Positions 18,282 to 27,014 are shown, numbered from the stretch's first letter. The stretch is 64,000 nt of DNA from an uncultured Lachnospiraceae bacterium (GCA_934317005.1 CAKREB010000012.1:38216-102215), one strand, 5' to 3'. Program-made: numbers and translations. The notes: generated by a model not told the origin, from the sequence alone.

Positions 18282-18842
18282 ATGGCAGATATCATAGTAG
18301 CTTTTCCTAAACTGGATGATGCTAAAAATTTAAGAAAACTTCTTATTCGAAATGGTTATGATGTGAATATGGTTTGTGACAGCGGTGCTCAGATCGTTGA
18401 AGCGGTGAACCGTCTGGATGGTGGGATTGTCATATGTGGATATCGTTTTTCTGATATGTATTATATGGAAATCAATGATTATCTGCCAAAGGGATTTCAG
18501 ATGCTTTTGCTGGCATCGCCCGGAAAACTGGCAGAGTGTGACGCGACAGGACTGATTTCTGTGGCAATGCCGTTTAAGGTTCAGGATTTACTGAATACAT
18601 TAGAAATGATGATGGTTCAGTATAACCGCTGGCGTAAAAAGCAAAAAAGCAAGCCGAAAGTTCGAACAGAAAGTGACCGAAGAGTGATTGCTACTGCAAA
18701 AGAGTTATTAATGGAGCGCAATCAAATGACAGAAGATGAAGCACATCATTATATTCAAAAGCTAAGTATGGACAGTGCTACCAATATGGTAGAAACTGCT
18801 GAAATGATACTAGAACTCAATGGAAAGGAATGGGATATATAA
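18282..18842 (+). CDS. ANTAR-domain RNA-binding antiterminator with degenerate receiver
   Basis: 186 aa. Residues 1-115 fold like a response-regulator receiver, but at the end of the third strand (GGIVICGY, 47-54) there is no phospho-acceptor Asp; the conserved PFK near 97-99 remains. Residues about 130-180 match an ANTAR domain, a three-helix module that binds paired RNA hairpins and prevents termination (IATAKELLMERNQMTEDEAHHYIQK). AGGAGG at 18269-18274 fixes the start. It lies 35 bases after the GS-like gene and two bases before carA. Without Asp, control is probably by protein-protein contact, the adjacent GS-like protein being the obvious candidate (inference). Confidence 0.9.
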   Translation: MADIIVAFPKLDDAKNLRKLLIRNGYDVNMVCDSGAQIVEAVNRLDGGIVICGYRFSDMYYMEINDYLPKGFQMLLLASPGKLAECDATGLISVAMPFKVQDLLNTLEMMMVQYNRWRKKQKSKPKVRTESDRRVIATAKELLMERNQMTEDEAHHYIQKLSMDSATNMVETAEMILELNGKEWDI

Positions 18843-18844
18843 TT

Positions 18845-19945
18845 ATGAAAGCGTTTCTTATATTAGAAGACGGAACTGTATTTGAGGGAAGCAGCATCGG
18901 CAAAGCAAAAGATGTGATCAGTGAGATTGTTTTCAATACATCCATGACCGGATATCTGGAGGTGCTTACGGACCCAAGTTATGCCGGACAGGCAGTAACA
19001 ATGACATATCCGTTGATCGGAAACTACGGTATCTGTTATCAGGATATGGAGTCGAAAAAGGGATGGCCGGATGGATTTATTGTACGTGAGCTTTCACGTA
19101 TGCCAAGCAATTTCCGTTCGGAAGATACGGTACAGCATTTCTTAGAGGAAAATGATATTCCGGGAATCTGCGGTATTGATACACGTGCCCTTACAAAAAT
19201 TCTTCGTGAAAAGGGAACGATGAATGGAATGATCACAACAAACGAAAATTATAATCTGGATGAGATCCTTCCAAAGCTCAAAGAGTATACTGTAACCGGT
19301 GTGGTAAAAAAAGTAAGCTGTAATGAAAAAGAAGAGTATGTTCCGGGGGATATCGGATCAGAAAAGGTAACAGCAGACAAAAATGTTGCAGTGATCGATG
19401 TAGGAACAAAGAAAAATATCATTCGCTGCCTGTTAAACCGTGGATGCAATGTTACAGTTTATCCATGTACGTTTGATGCTAAGGAAGTGATCGCTTCTAA
19501 GCCGGATGGCATTATGATCACAAATGGCCCCGGAGATCCTGCAGAATGTACAGAGATCATTGAGCAGATTAAGATTCTTGCAGATGCAGGCATTCCAATC
19601 TTTGCAATCTGTCTGGGACATCAGCTTATGGCACTGGCACACAACGCCAAGACATATAAGATGAAATACGGACACAGAGGTGCGAATCATCCGGTTAAAA
19701 ACTTAGATACCGGAAAGGTATATATTTCTTCACAGAACCACGGTTATGTTGTAGACGCAGACTCTATTGATGCATCGGTGGCAAGACCATGGTTTGTCAA
19801 TGTAAATGATAATACCGTAGAAGGTTTAGAGTACATTGGAAAGCCTGTTAAAACAGTGCAGTTCCATCCGGAGGCAAATGCAGGCCCTAAGGATTCTGAA
19901 CTGTTGTTTGACGAGTTTATGAAGATGATAGGAGGAAATAAATAA
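18845..19945 (+). CDS. carA: Carbamoyl-phosphate synthase small subunit
   Basis: Glutaminase subunit that delivers ammonia to CarB for carbamoyl phosphate (pyrimidines and arginine). 366 aa. The N-terminal domain begins MKAFLILEDGTVFEG. The class I amidotransferase half has the nucleophilic Cys in AICLGHQLMALAH and the His/Glu pair in VQFHPEANAGP. ATG 18845 follows the ANTAR stop by two bases, indicating translational coupling; an upstream in-frame ATG at 18830 overlaps the previous gene and is less likely. Its TAA shares one base with the carB ATG. Confidence 0.97.
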   Translation: MKAFLILEDGTVFEGSSIGKAKDVISEIVFNTSMTGYLEVLTDPSYAGQAVTMTYPLIGNYGICYQDMESKKGWPDGFIVRELSRMPSNFRSEDTVQHFLEENDIPGICGIDTRALTKILREKGTMNGMITTNENYNLDEILPKLKEYTVTGVVKKVSCNEKEEYVPGDIGSEKVTADKNVAVIDVGTKKNIIRCLLNRGCNVTVYPCTFDAKEVIASKPDGIMITNGPGDPAECTEIIEQIKILADAGIPIFAICLGHQLMALAHNAKTYKMKYGHRGANHPVKNLDTGKVYISSQNHGYVVDADSIDASVARPWFVNVNDNTVEGLEYIGKPVKTVQFHPEANAGPKDSELLFDEFMKMIGGNK

Positions 19946-22900
19946 TGCCAAAGTTGGAAGGAATAAAGAGAGTCTTAGTAATTGGTTCAGGTCCTATTGT
20001 GATTGGACAGGCTGCTGAGTTTGATTATGCCGGCACACAGGCATGCCGTTCTTTGAAGGAAGAGGGAATGGAAGTTATTCTGGTAAACTCAAACCCGGCT
20101 ACGATCATGACAGATAAAGATATCGCAGATAAAGTATATATTGAGCCACTGACAGTTGAAGTTCTTCAGAAGATCATCGAGGTAGAAAAGCCGGACAGTC
20201 TGCTGCCAAATATGGGTGGACAGGCAGGCTTAAACCTTGGTATGGAGCTTGCAGAGTCAGGATTTTTGGATTCACATGGCGTCAAGCTTTTAGGTACAAC
20301 GGCTGAAACGATTCGAAATGCAGAGGGACGTCAGGAATTTAAGGATATGATGGAGCGCATCGGTGAGCCTTGCGCAGCATCCGAGTTAGTAGAGAATATT
20401 GAAGACGGTGTTGCTTTTGCTGAAAAGATTGGTTATCCGGTAGTACTCCGTCCTGCATATACATTAGGTGGTTCCGGTGGTGGTATTGCACATAATCAGG
20501 AAGAGTTAGAAGAAATCCTTTCAAACGGTCTTCGTCTTTCCCGTGTCGGTCAGGTACTGGTAGAAAGATGCATCGCAGGATGGAAAGAGATCGAATATGA
20601 GGTTATGCGTGACAGTAACGGAACATGTATTACTGTTTGTAACATGGAAAACCTTGATCCGGTTGGTGTTCATACCGGTGACAGTATCGTTGTTGCACCA
20701 TCCCAGACCTTATCTGATAAAGAATATCAGATGCTTCGTACATCAGCACTTCGCATTATCGATGAGTTAGGAATTACAGGTGGATGTAACGTACAGTTTG
20801 CACTGCATCCGACATCATTTGAATATATTGTTATCGAGGTAAATCCTCGTGTGAGCCGTTCTTCTGCTTTGGCATCTAAGGCAACAGGATATCCGATTGC
20901 CAAAGTTTCTGCAAAGATCGCTCTTGGTTATACATTGGATGAAATTCCAAATGCTGTAACAGGAAAGACGTATGCCAGCTTTGAGCCGGCTCTTGACTAT
21001 GTAGTTGTTAAGATTCCGCGTCTTCCTTTTGATAAATTTATCAAGGCAAAGAGAACACTGACAACACAGATGAAAGCAACCGGTGAGGTTATGAGTATCT
21101 GTACGAATTTTGAAGGTGCACTGATGAAGGCACTTCGTTCTCTGGAGCAGCATGTAGACTGTCTGGTCAATGATGAGTATGTTGATCTGCCAACAGAAGA
21201 GATCGTTGAAAAGCTTCATGTGATCGATGACCGCCGTATCTTTGTTGTAGCGGAGGCTATCCGTCGTGGTGTTGATTATGATACGATTCATGAGATTACA
21301 AAGATTGATGAGTGGTTCATCGATAAGATTGCAATCCTTGTTGAGATGGAGCAGAAGTTAAAGTCTGCAAAGAATCTGGATAAAGAACTTTTAACACAAG
21401 CAAAGCGTCTGGAGTTCCCGGACACGGTCATTGCAAGATTTACCGGCAAGACAGAAGAAGAAATCCGCAATATGCGCTATGAGCTTGGCGTGACAGCGGC
21501 GTTTAAGATGGTTGATACCTGTGCTGCTGAGTTTGCTTCCGAAACACCATACTACTATAGCTGTTTTGATGGAGTGAATGAGGTAGAAGATAACACAACA
21601 AAGAAAAAGATCATGGTACTCGGTTCCGGTCCGATCCGTATCGGTCAGGGTATTGAGTTTGATTATTGTTCTGTACACAGCGTATGGTCACTGTCTGAAG
21701 AAGGATATGAAACAATTATCGTTAATAATAACCCGGAAACAGTAAGTACAGACTTTGATATTGCAGATAAGCTTTATTTTGAGCCGCTGACACCGGAAGA
21801 TGTAGAAAATATCGTTCGTTTGGAAAAACCGGATGGCGCCGTAGTACAGTTTGGTGGTCAGACAGCGATCAAGCTTACGGAATCTCTTTTGAAGATGGGT
21901 GTCAAGATTCTTGGAACCAGTGCAGAAAATGTCGATGCGGCAGAGGACAGAGAGCTGTTTGATGAAATCTTGGAGCAGTGCTGTATTCCAAGACCTTCCG
22001 GAAAGACTGTATTTACAACGGAAGAAGCATTGGAAGCTGCCAATGAACTGGGATATCCGGTATTAGTGCGTCCTTCCTATGTACTTGGTGGACAGGGTAT
22101 GCAGATTGCAGTATCTGATTCTGATATCAAGGAATTTATGGCAGTTATCAACCGTTACCATCAGGAACATCCAATCTTAGTTGATAAATATCTGATGGGT
22201 AAAGAAGTAGAAGTTGATGCCGTATGCGATGGAGAAGATATTCTGATTCCTGGTATCATGGAGCATGTGGAGAGAGCAGGTATTCACTCCGGTGACAGTA
22301 TCTCTGTTTATCCGGCTCAGAGTATTTCCGAAAAGATTCAGCGCGTCATCGTAGAATATACCAGAAAGCTTGCGCGTTCACTGCATGTTATCGGTTTGAT
22401 CAACATTCAGTTTATCGTATATCATGATGAAGTGTTTGTAATCGAGGTAAATCCTCGTTCCAGCCGTACAGTGCCATATATCAGTAAAGTAACTGGTATT
22501 CCAATCGTTGATCTGGCTTCTAAGGTCATCCTCGGCGCAAAGATCAAGGATCTTGGATATGACACGGGACTTGCCAAGAAGTCTGATTATCTTGCAATCA
22601 AGATGCCGGTATTCTCATTTGAAAAGCTTCGTGGAGCAGAGATCAGCCTTGGACCTGAAATGAAATCTACCGGTGAGTGTCTGGGTATTTCCAAGTCATT
22701 CAATGAAGCATTGTATAAGGCATTTTTAGGCGCAGGCATTGATCTTCCAAAGCATAAGAAGATGATTCTTACCGTAAAGGATGCGGATAAGTTAGAGGCT
22801 GTTGAGGTTGCTAAGAGATTTAAGAAGCTTGGTTATGAAATCTTTGCAACACGCAATACGGCAAGAGTGTTAAATGATCACGGTGTACTTGCTATTCCGG

Positions 22901-23154
22901 TCAATCGTATCAACGAAGAGGCACCGACATTGATGGATCTGTTATTGGAGCATCAGATCGATCTGGTTGTCGATACACCAACATATGGGGATAAGTTAAA
23001 GGATGGTTTCCTTATCCGTCGGACAGCTATTGAAACAGGTGTTACCTGCCTGACATCACTGGATACAGCAGATGCGCTTTTAACAAGTTTGGAAAATTCC
23101 GATATGGAAAATCTTTCTGTTGTTGATATTGCAACAATCTCTAACGGAAGATAG
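19945..23154 (+). CDS. carB: Carbamoyl-phosphate synthase large subunit
   Basis: 1069-residue ATP-consuming subunit with two homologous halves, each a biotin-carboxylase-type ATP-grasp (VIGSGPIVIGQAAEFDYAG and VLGSGPIRIGQGIEFDYCS), then the allosteric MGS-like domain at about 940-1069. AGGAGG at 19930 serves the start. Full-length and unbroken. It is the last gene of the operon that begins with the GS-like protein, so a glutamine-consuming enzyme is placed under the same promoter as a putative glutamine sensor. Confidence 0.98.
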   Translation: MPKLEGIKRVLVIGSGPIVIGQAAEFDYAGTQACRSLKEEGMEVILVNSNPATIMTDKDIADKVYIEPLTVEVLQKIIEVEKPDSLLPNMGGQAGLNLGMELAESGFLDSHGVKLLGTTAETIRNAEGRQEFKDMMERIGEPCAASELVENIEDGVAFAEKIGYPVVLRPAYTLGGSGGGIAHNQEELEEILSNGLRLSRVGQVLVERCIAGWKEIEYEVMRDSNGTCITVCNMENLDPVGVHTGDSIVVAPSQTLSDKEYQMLRTSALRIIDELGITGGCNVQFALHPTSFEYIVIEVNPRVSRSSALASKATGYPIAKVSAKIALGYTLDEIPNAVTGKTYASFEPALDYVVVKIPRLPFDKFIKAKRTLTTQMKATGEVMSICTNFEGALMKALRSLEQHVDCLVNDEYVDLPTEEIVEKLHVIDDRRIFVVAEAIRRGVDYDTIHEITKIDEWFIDKIAILVEMEQKLKSAKNLDKELLTQAKRLEFPDTVIARFTGKTEEEIRNMRYELGVTAAFKMVDTCAAEFASETPYYYSCFDGVNEVEDNTTKKKIMVLGSGPIRIGQGIEFDYCSVHSVWSLSEEGYETIIVNNNPETVSTDFDIADKLYFEPLTPEDVENIVRLEKPDGAVVQFGGQTAIKLTESLLKMGVKILGTSAENVDAAEDRELFDEILEQCCIPRPSGKTVFTTEEALEAANELGYPVLVRPSYVLGGQGMQIAVSDSDIKEFMAVINRYHQEHPILVDKYLMGKEVEVDAVCDGEDILIPGIMEHVERAGIHSGDSISVYPAQSISEKIQRVIVEYTRKLARSLHVIGLINIQFIVYHDEVFVIEVNPRSSRTVPYISKVTGIPIVDLASKVILGAKIKDLGYDTGLAKKSDYLAIKMPVFSFEKLRGAEISLGPEMKSTGECLGISKSFNEALYKAFLGAGIDLPKHKKMILTVKDADKLEAVEVAKRFKKLGYEIFATRNTARVLNDHGVLAIPVNRINEEAPTLMDLLLEHQIDLVVDTPTYGDKLKDGFLIRRTAIETGVTCLTSLDTADALLTSLENSDMENLSVVDIATISNGR

Positions 23155-23202
23155 GAAAAATGGGGGAAAATACAATTTTTGTAAAAAAATTTAAAAAAGG
23201 TC

Positions 23203-23231
23203 TTTTCAAACTTAAAGAAATGTGATATGGT
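23203..23231 (+). promoter_or_regulatory. Candidate promoter of glnN (GS-III)
   Basis: TTTTCA (23203-23208), 17 bases, TATGGT (23226-23231), with a TG two bases before the -10 region. Each box matches 4 of 6 consensus bases. It would start RNA near 23238, just before the attenuator. Confidence 0.45.
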
Positions 23232-23256
23232 ATTAGCAGTTGGTTAAATACTGTAC

Positions 23257-23297
23257 AGAACAAAGGCGTTCTCAATTTATTTGAGTGCGCCTTTTTT
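23257..23297 (+). promoter_or_regulatory. Terminator/antiterminator leader of glnN (candidate ANTAR target)
   Basis: A terminator hairpin is formed by AAAGGCG..CTCAA (23262-23275) and TTGAG..CGCCTTT (23281-23294), followed by TTTTTT to 23297. A competing small hairpin, AGAAC (23257-23261), loop AAAGGC, GTTCT (23268-23272), uses the 5' arm of the terminator. Its hexaloop has A at position 1 and G at position 4, the signature of ANTAR target hairpins. The upstream partner is only a weak CAGT/ACTG stem (23237-23253) with a nine-base loop. It could alternatively be only the carB terminator. Confidence 0.6.
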
Positions 23298-23388
23298 GCT
23301 AGAAAGAATTGACATAAGCTGTTTCGGTATTTCCACTTTGTCCAGACAAAGACAGCATGGATCGACAATAGAGCGTCTGGACGATTTC

Positions 23389-23405
23389 AATATTGAACCA
23401 ATATT
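23389..23405 (+). promoter_or_regulatory. Inverted repeat just before the glnN ribosome site
   Basis: AATATTG, AAC, CAATATT: a perfect 7-bp stem ending eight bases before the AAGGATGG ribosome site. It could be a DNA operator or limit translation. Another perfect repeat, CTTTGTC/GACAAAG, lies at 23336-23351. Confidence 0.4.
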
Positions 23406-23429
23406 AATATGAAAGGATGGTATCAGTTT

Positions 23430-25538
23430 ATGGAAACAAATGTAATTGAACAGGTATTTGGGAAAGACGTGTTCAACGACGAGGTTATGCAGGCAAAGCT
23501 GCCAAAGGATGTTTACAAATCATGGAAGAAAACATTAGAAAGCGGAGAGGATCTTGATCCTGATATTGCTAATGTTGTGGCTCATGCAATGAAAGAATGG
23601 GCATTAGAGCATGGTGCTACACATTATACTCACTGGTTCCAGCCAATGACAGGTGTGACTGCTGAAAAGCATGATTCATTCCTTAGTCCGGCAACAAAGA
23701 GTAAGCCGGTTCTTGAATTTTCAGGAAAAGAGTTGATCAAAGGTGAGCCGGATGCTTCTTCCTTCCCATCAGGTGGTCTTCGTGCAACATTTGAAGCAAG
23801 AGGATATACAGCATGGGATTGTACATCACCTGCATTCCTTCAGGAGGACGCTGCCGGTGTTACACTTTGCATCCCTACTGCATTTTGTTCTTATACAGGT
23901 GAAGCATTGGATAAGAAGACACCGCTTCTTCGTTCGATGGAAGCAATCAGCAAACAGGCTGTTCGTATTATGAAGCTGTTTGGATATGATGATGTGAAGA
24001 AGGTATCCTGCTCCGTTGGACCAGAGCAGGAGTATTTCCTTGTAGACCGCGATAAATATTTACAGCGTAAGGATTTGATCTTCTCCGGACGTACATTGTT
24101 TGGTGCACCGGCTCCAAAGGGACAGGAGTTAGATGATCATTACTTTGGCGCAATCAAGGAGCGTATCGCTTCTTTCATGAAAGACTTAAACGAAGAGCTT
24201 TGGAAGTTAGGTATTCTTTCTAAGACACAGCATAATGAGGTTGCACCGGCACAGCATGAGATGGCACCAATCTTTACAACAGCAAATATTTCTACAGATC
24301 ATAACCAGTTAGTTATGGAAGTAATGAAAAAGGTTGCTAAAAGACATAATTTAGAGTGTCTGCTTCATGAGAAGCCATTTGCCGGTGTGAATGGTTCCGG
24401 TAAGCATAATAACTGGTCTATCGTAACAGATACAGGAATCAATCTGTTAGATCCGGGCAAGAAGCCACATGAGAATACAAAGTTCCTTCTTTTCTTAGCT
24501 GCTATTATTAAAGCTGTAGATGAGAACGCAGAACTGCTTCGTCTTTCTGCTTCTAACCCTGGTAATGATCACAGACTTGGAGCAAACGAGGCACCTCCTG
24601 CTATCATTTCTATTTTCTTAGGTGAGCAGTTAGAGGATATCATTGAGCAGATCATTAAGGGAGATGTTTCTTCTTCTATTCAGGGATCTAAGCTTGATAC
24701 AGGTGTTCATGTACTTCCGGTATTAAAGAAGGATGCTACAGATAGAAACCGTACTTCACCATTTGCCTTTACAGGAAATAAGTTTGAGTTTAGAATGCTT
24801 GGATCTTCTATGTCGATCTCAGGTGTCAACTTTACATTAAATACAATGGTTGCAGATGTATTACAGGATTTTGCAGATGAGTTGGAGAAGGCTTCTGACT
24901 TTGATGCAGCAGTAAAAGAGTTGATCAAGAAAACAGTTACAGAGCATCAGAAGGTTATCTTCAATGGTGACGGTTATTCCGATGAGTGGGTTGCTGAGGC
25001 TAAGAAGCGTGGTCTTCCAAATGTTAAATCTTTCGTAGAGGCAATTCCTTATCTTGTAACAGATAAATCTGTTAAGATGTTTGAGCGTCAGAATGTTTTG
25101 ACAAAGGTTGAGCTTGAATCAAGAGCAGAGATTAACTTTGAAACATATTCTAAGACAATCAATATTGAAGCAAAGACTATGATCGACATGGCTGGTAAGC
25201 AGTATATTCCTGCAGTAATCCAGTATGTTACAAGTCTTGCTGATTCAATCAACAGTGTTGCGGCTGCATGCCCATCTGCAGATGTATCTGTTCAGACAGA
25301 ACTTCTGACAAAATGCTCTTCACTTCTTGCAACTGCACAGAATGCACTTGCTAAGCTTGAGAAGGTGACAGCAGAAGCAGCAGAAAAAGAGGAAGGTCAG
25401 GAACAGGCTCTCTTCTTTAAGGATGTTGTATTTGCAGCTATGAATGAGCTGCGTGCACCAATTGATGAACTGGAAATGATCGTTGATCAGGATTTCTGGC
25501 CGGTTCCAACATATGGTGATCTGTTATTTGAGGTTTAA
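23430..25538 (+). CDS. glnN: Glutamine synthetase type III
   Basis: Makes glutamine from glutamate, ammonia and ATP. 702 aa, typical of GS-III (dodecamer, much longer than GS-I). All signatures are intact: PSGGLRATFEARGYTAWD near 110-125, the metal Glu residues in GPEQEYF and HNEVAPAQHEMAP, His in NGSGKHNNW, the flap Glu in GANEAPP, Arg in DRNRTSP and Glu in KFEFRM. ATG 23430 is chosen because AAGGATGG precedes it with about nine bases; an ATG at 23409 has no ribosome site. Since the GS-I homologue nearby looks inactive, this is the only intact synthetase in the window. Confidence 0.97.
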   Translation: METNVIEQVFGKDVFNDEVMQAKLPKDVYKSWKKTLESGEDLDPDIANVVAHAMKEWALEHGATHYTHWFQPMTGVTAEKHDSFLSPATKSKPVLEFSGKELIKGEPDASSFPSGGLRATFEARGYTAWDCTSPAFLQEDAAGVTLCIPTAFCSYTGEALDKKTPLLRSMEAISKQAVRIMKLFGYDDVKKVSCSVGPEQEYFLVDRDKYLQRKDLIFSGRTLFGAPAPKGQELDDHYFGAIKERIASFMKDLNEELWKLGILSKTQHNEVAPAQHEMAPIFTTANISTDHNQLVMEVMKKVAKRHNLECLLHEKPFAGVNGSGKHNNWSIVTDTGINLLDPGKKPHENTKFLLFLAAIIKAVDENAELLRLSASNPGNDHRLGANEAPPAIISIFLGEQLEDIIEQIIKGDVSSSIQGSKLDTGVHVLPVLKKDATDRNRTSPFAFTGNKFEFRMLGSSMSISGVNFTLNTMVADVLQDFADELEKASDFDAAVKELIKKTVTEHQKVIFNGDGYSDEWVAEAKKRGLPNVKSFVEAIPYLVTDKSVKMFERQNVLTKVELESRAEINFETYSKTINIEAKTMIDMAGKQYIPAVIQYVTSLADSINSVAAACPSADVSVQTELLTKCSSLLATAQNALAKLEKVTAEAAEKEEGQEQALFFKDVVFAAMNELRAPIDELEMIVDQDFWPVPTYGDLLFEV

Positions 25539-25647
25539 TCCTTACATAACTTTATCATAAGTGATGGAGTTGTTTTAGCTGTAGGCTAAAAAGACTGTTA
25601 TCATAAATTTGCTTTCATATTAATATTCCCAATTAATATATGAAAAA

Positions 25648-25684
25648 GATAAGAGGTCGCATTCGTGCGATCTCTTGTCTTTTG
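25648..25684 (+). terminator. Intrinsic terminator of glnN
   Basis: AAGAGGTCGCA and TGCGATCTCTT arms with TTCG loop, one G-T wobble, followed by GTCTTTTG. Confidence 0.8.
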
Positions 25685-25710
25685 TGGGAAGCTTGTTTGG
25701 TTTAAAACAT

Positions 25711-25739
25711 TGCTTTTCCAACCTTTTCATGGTAGTATA
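25711..25739 (+). promoter_or_regulatory. Candidate promoter of the carbamate kinase gene
   Basis: TTGCTT (25711-25716), 17 bases, TAGTAT (25734-25739). Confidence 0.5.
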
Positions 25740-25851
25740 TAAAGATAGAATATATTATTTCCATAAATGGAGAAATAAATAAAAAGAATAAAATGAAATT
25801 AGAAGATTATCTAAAAAAAGCTTCTAATGGATTCTATCGGAGGTATAGAGA

Positions 25852-26787
25852 ATGGATAATAAAAAAGTGGTTGTCGCTTTAGGACACAGTGCATTGGGAA
25901 GGACATTTCCGGAGCAGAAAGAGGCGGTAAAAAACGCAGCAGCAGCGATTGCAGATTTAGTAGAAGCTAAGTATCAGGTTGTGATCACACACAGTAACGG
26001 TCCACAGGTAGGAATGATTCATGCGGCTATGACGGAATACAGTCGTCTGGAACCATCAAACACGGTTGCACCTATGTCAATCTGTAGTGCTATGAGTCAG
26101 GGATATATCGGATACGATCTGCAGAATGAAATCCGCACAGAGCTTTTGAATCGTGGAATTTATAAGCCTGTTTCTACGTTGATCACACAGGTGCGTGTCG
26201 ATCCGTTTGATGCAGCGTTTACTCATCCTTCTAAGGTGATCGGTCGTTACATGACAGAGGAAGAAGCCAAGATTGAGGAAAAGAAGGGAAATCATGTTAC
26301 TTATGTAGAAGGAAAGGGATATCAGCGTATCATTGCTGCACCGCGTCCGATTGAAATATATGAATTAGATGCCATTCAGGCACTGATGGATGCCGGTCAG
26401 ATCGTTATTGCCGCAGGCGGTGGTGGAATCCCGGTTTTACAGCAGGGAACCCGTTTGAAGGGGGCAAGTGCCGTTATTGAAAAAGATATGACAAGTGCAT
26501 GCCTTGCAGAGCAGTTAGGTGCAGATGTTCTCTTACTTCTGACAGGAGTAGAAAAGGTTGCATTGCATTATGGAAAAGAAAATGAAACACCGCTTGATTC
26601 CATGACAGTAGAAGAGGCAACACAGTATATCGAAGATAAGCAGTTTACAACAGGTGCCATGCTTCCTAAGGTAGAAGCGGCAGTATCTTTTGCATCTTCT
26701 TCCAATGAGAGAAAAGCCATTATTACAAGCATAGATACAGCTTTAGCAGGCTTGAATGGAAAAACAGGAACACTGGTACACTGCTAG
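25852..26787 (+). CDS. arcC: Carbamate kinase-like protein (variant glycine loops)
   Basis: 311-residue amino-acid-kinase fold protein collinear with carbamate kinase, which interconverts carbamoyl phosphate + ADP and carbamate + ATP. Conserved parts: NGPQVG, DPFDAAFTHPSKVIG Lys, AAGGGGIPV, IEKDMTSACLAE Lys/Asp, LLTGVE and AMLPKVEAA Lys. Two normally strict loops differ: ALGGNA is ALGHSA (residues 10-15), and HGNGPQ is HSNGPQ. This could shift substrate use. GGAGG precedes the ATG. The stop codon TAG is built at the border of the MITE-like element (the TA is the presumed target, the G its first base). Carbamoyl phosphate links it to carAB upstream. Confidence 0.88.
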   Translation: MDNKKVVVALGHSALGRTFPEQKEAVKNAAAAIADLVEAKYQVVITHSNGPQVGMIHAAMTEYSRLEPSNTVAPMSICSAMSQGYIGYDLQNEIRTELLNRGIYKPVSTLITQVRVDPFDAAFTHPSKVIGRYMTEEEAKIEEKKGNHVTYVEGKGYQRIIAAPRPIEIYELDAIQALMDAGQIVIAAGGGGIPVLQQGTRLKGASAVIEKDMTSACLAEQLGADVLLLLTGVEKVALHYGKENETPLDSMTVEEATQYIEDKQFTTGAMLPKVEAAVSFASSSNERKAIITSIDTALAGLNGKTGTLVHC

Positions 26788-26947
26788 TACAGCGAATATT
26801 AAGTAATTGGCAGTTTGACTTGCTTATTTTCCTGATAGCACTACTCCCCAAGCCTCGACGTAGCCACCACTACGCCTGCGTTTGTGAAGTAGCACTCTCA
26901 GAAAAATCTTCTGCGCCAAACTATCCAAAACTTAATTTTCGCTGTAC
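26787..26947. mobile_element. 161-bp palindromic MITE-like element flanked by TA
   Basis: Terminal inverted repeats begin GTACAGCGAA and end TTCGCTGTAC, about 19 bases each with one mismatch. The whole element is one long imperfect palindrome centred near 26867 with apex stem CGTAG/CTACG around CCACCA. TA dinucleotides flank it at 26785-26786 and 26948-26949, as expected for Tc1/mariner or IS630-type insertion. No coding capacity. It inserted in the TA of the arcC stop codon, and its first G restores TAG. Confidence 0.8.
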
Positions 26948-26986
26948 TAGTATCAGGATGAAAAAAGAATAGGATAACAAAATTTT

Positions 26987-27014
26987 ATAGGGCAGCGCAT
27001 TAGCGTTGCCCTAT
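26987..27014. repeat. 12-bp stem-loop
   Basis: ATAGGGCAGCGC and GCGTTGCCCTAT arms with ATTA loop and one G-T wobble. No T-run, so not a standard terminator on the + strand. Confidence 0.75.

Larger units (their letters stand above)
25539..25851 (+). other. Intergenic region between glnN and the carbamate kinase gene
   Basis: Contains TTTTAGC/GCTAAAA (25573-25591), an AT-rich imperfect hairpin (25613-25646), the main terminator (25648-25684), a weak promoter, and ATTAGAAG/CTTCTAAT (25798-25828) in the leader of the kinase gene. Confidence 0.6.
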
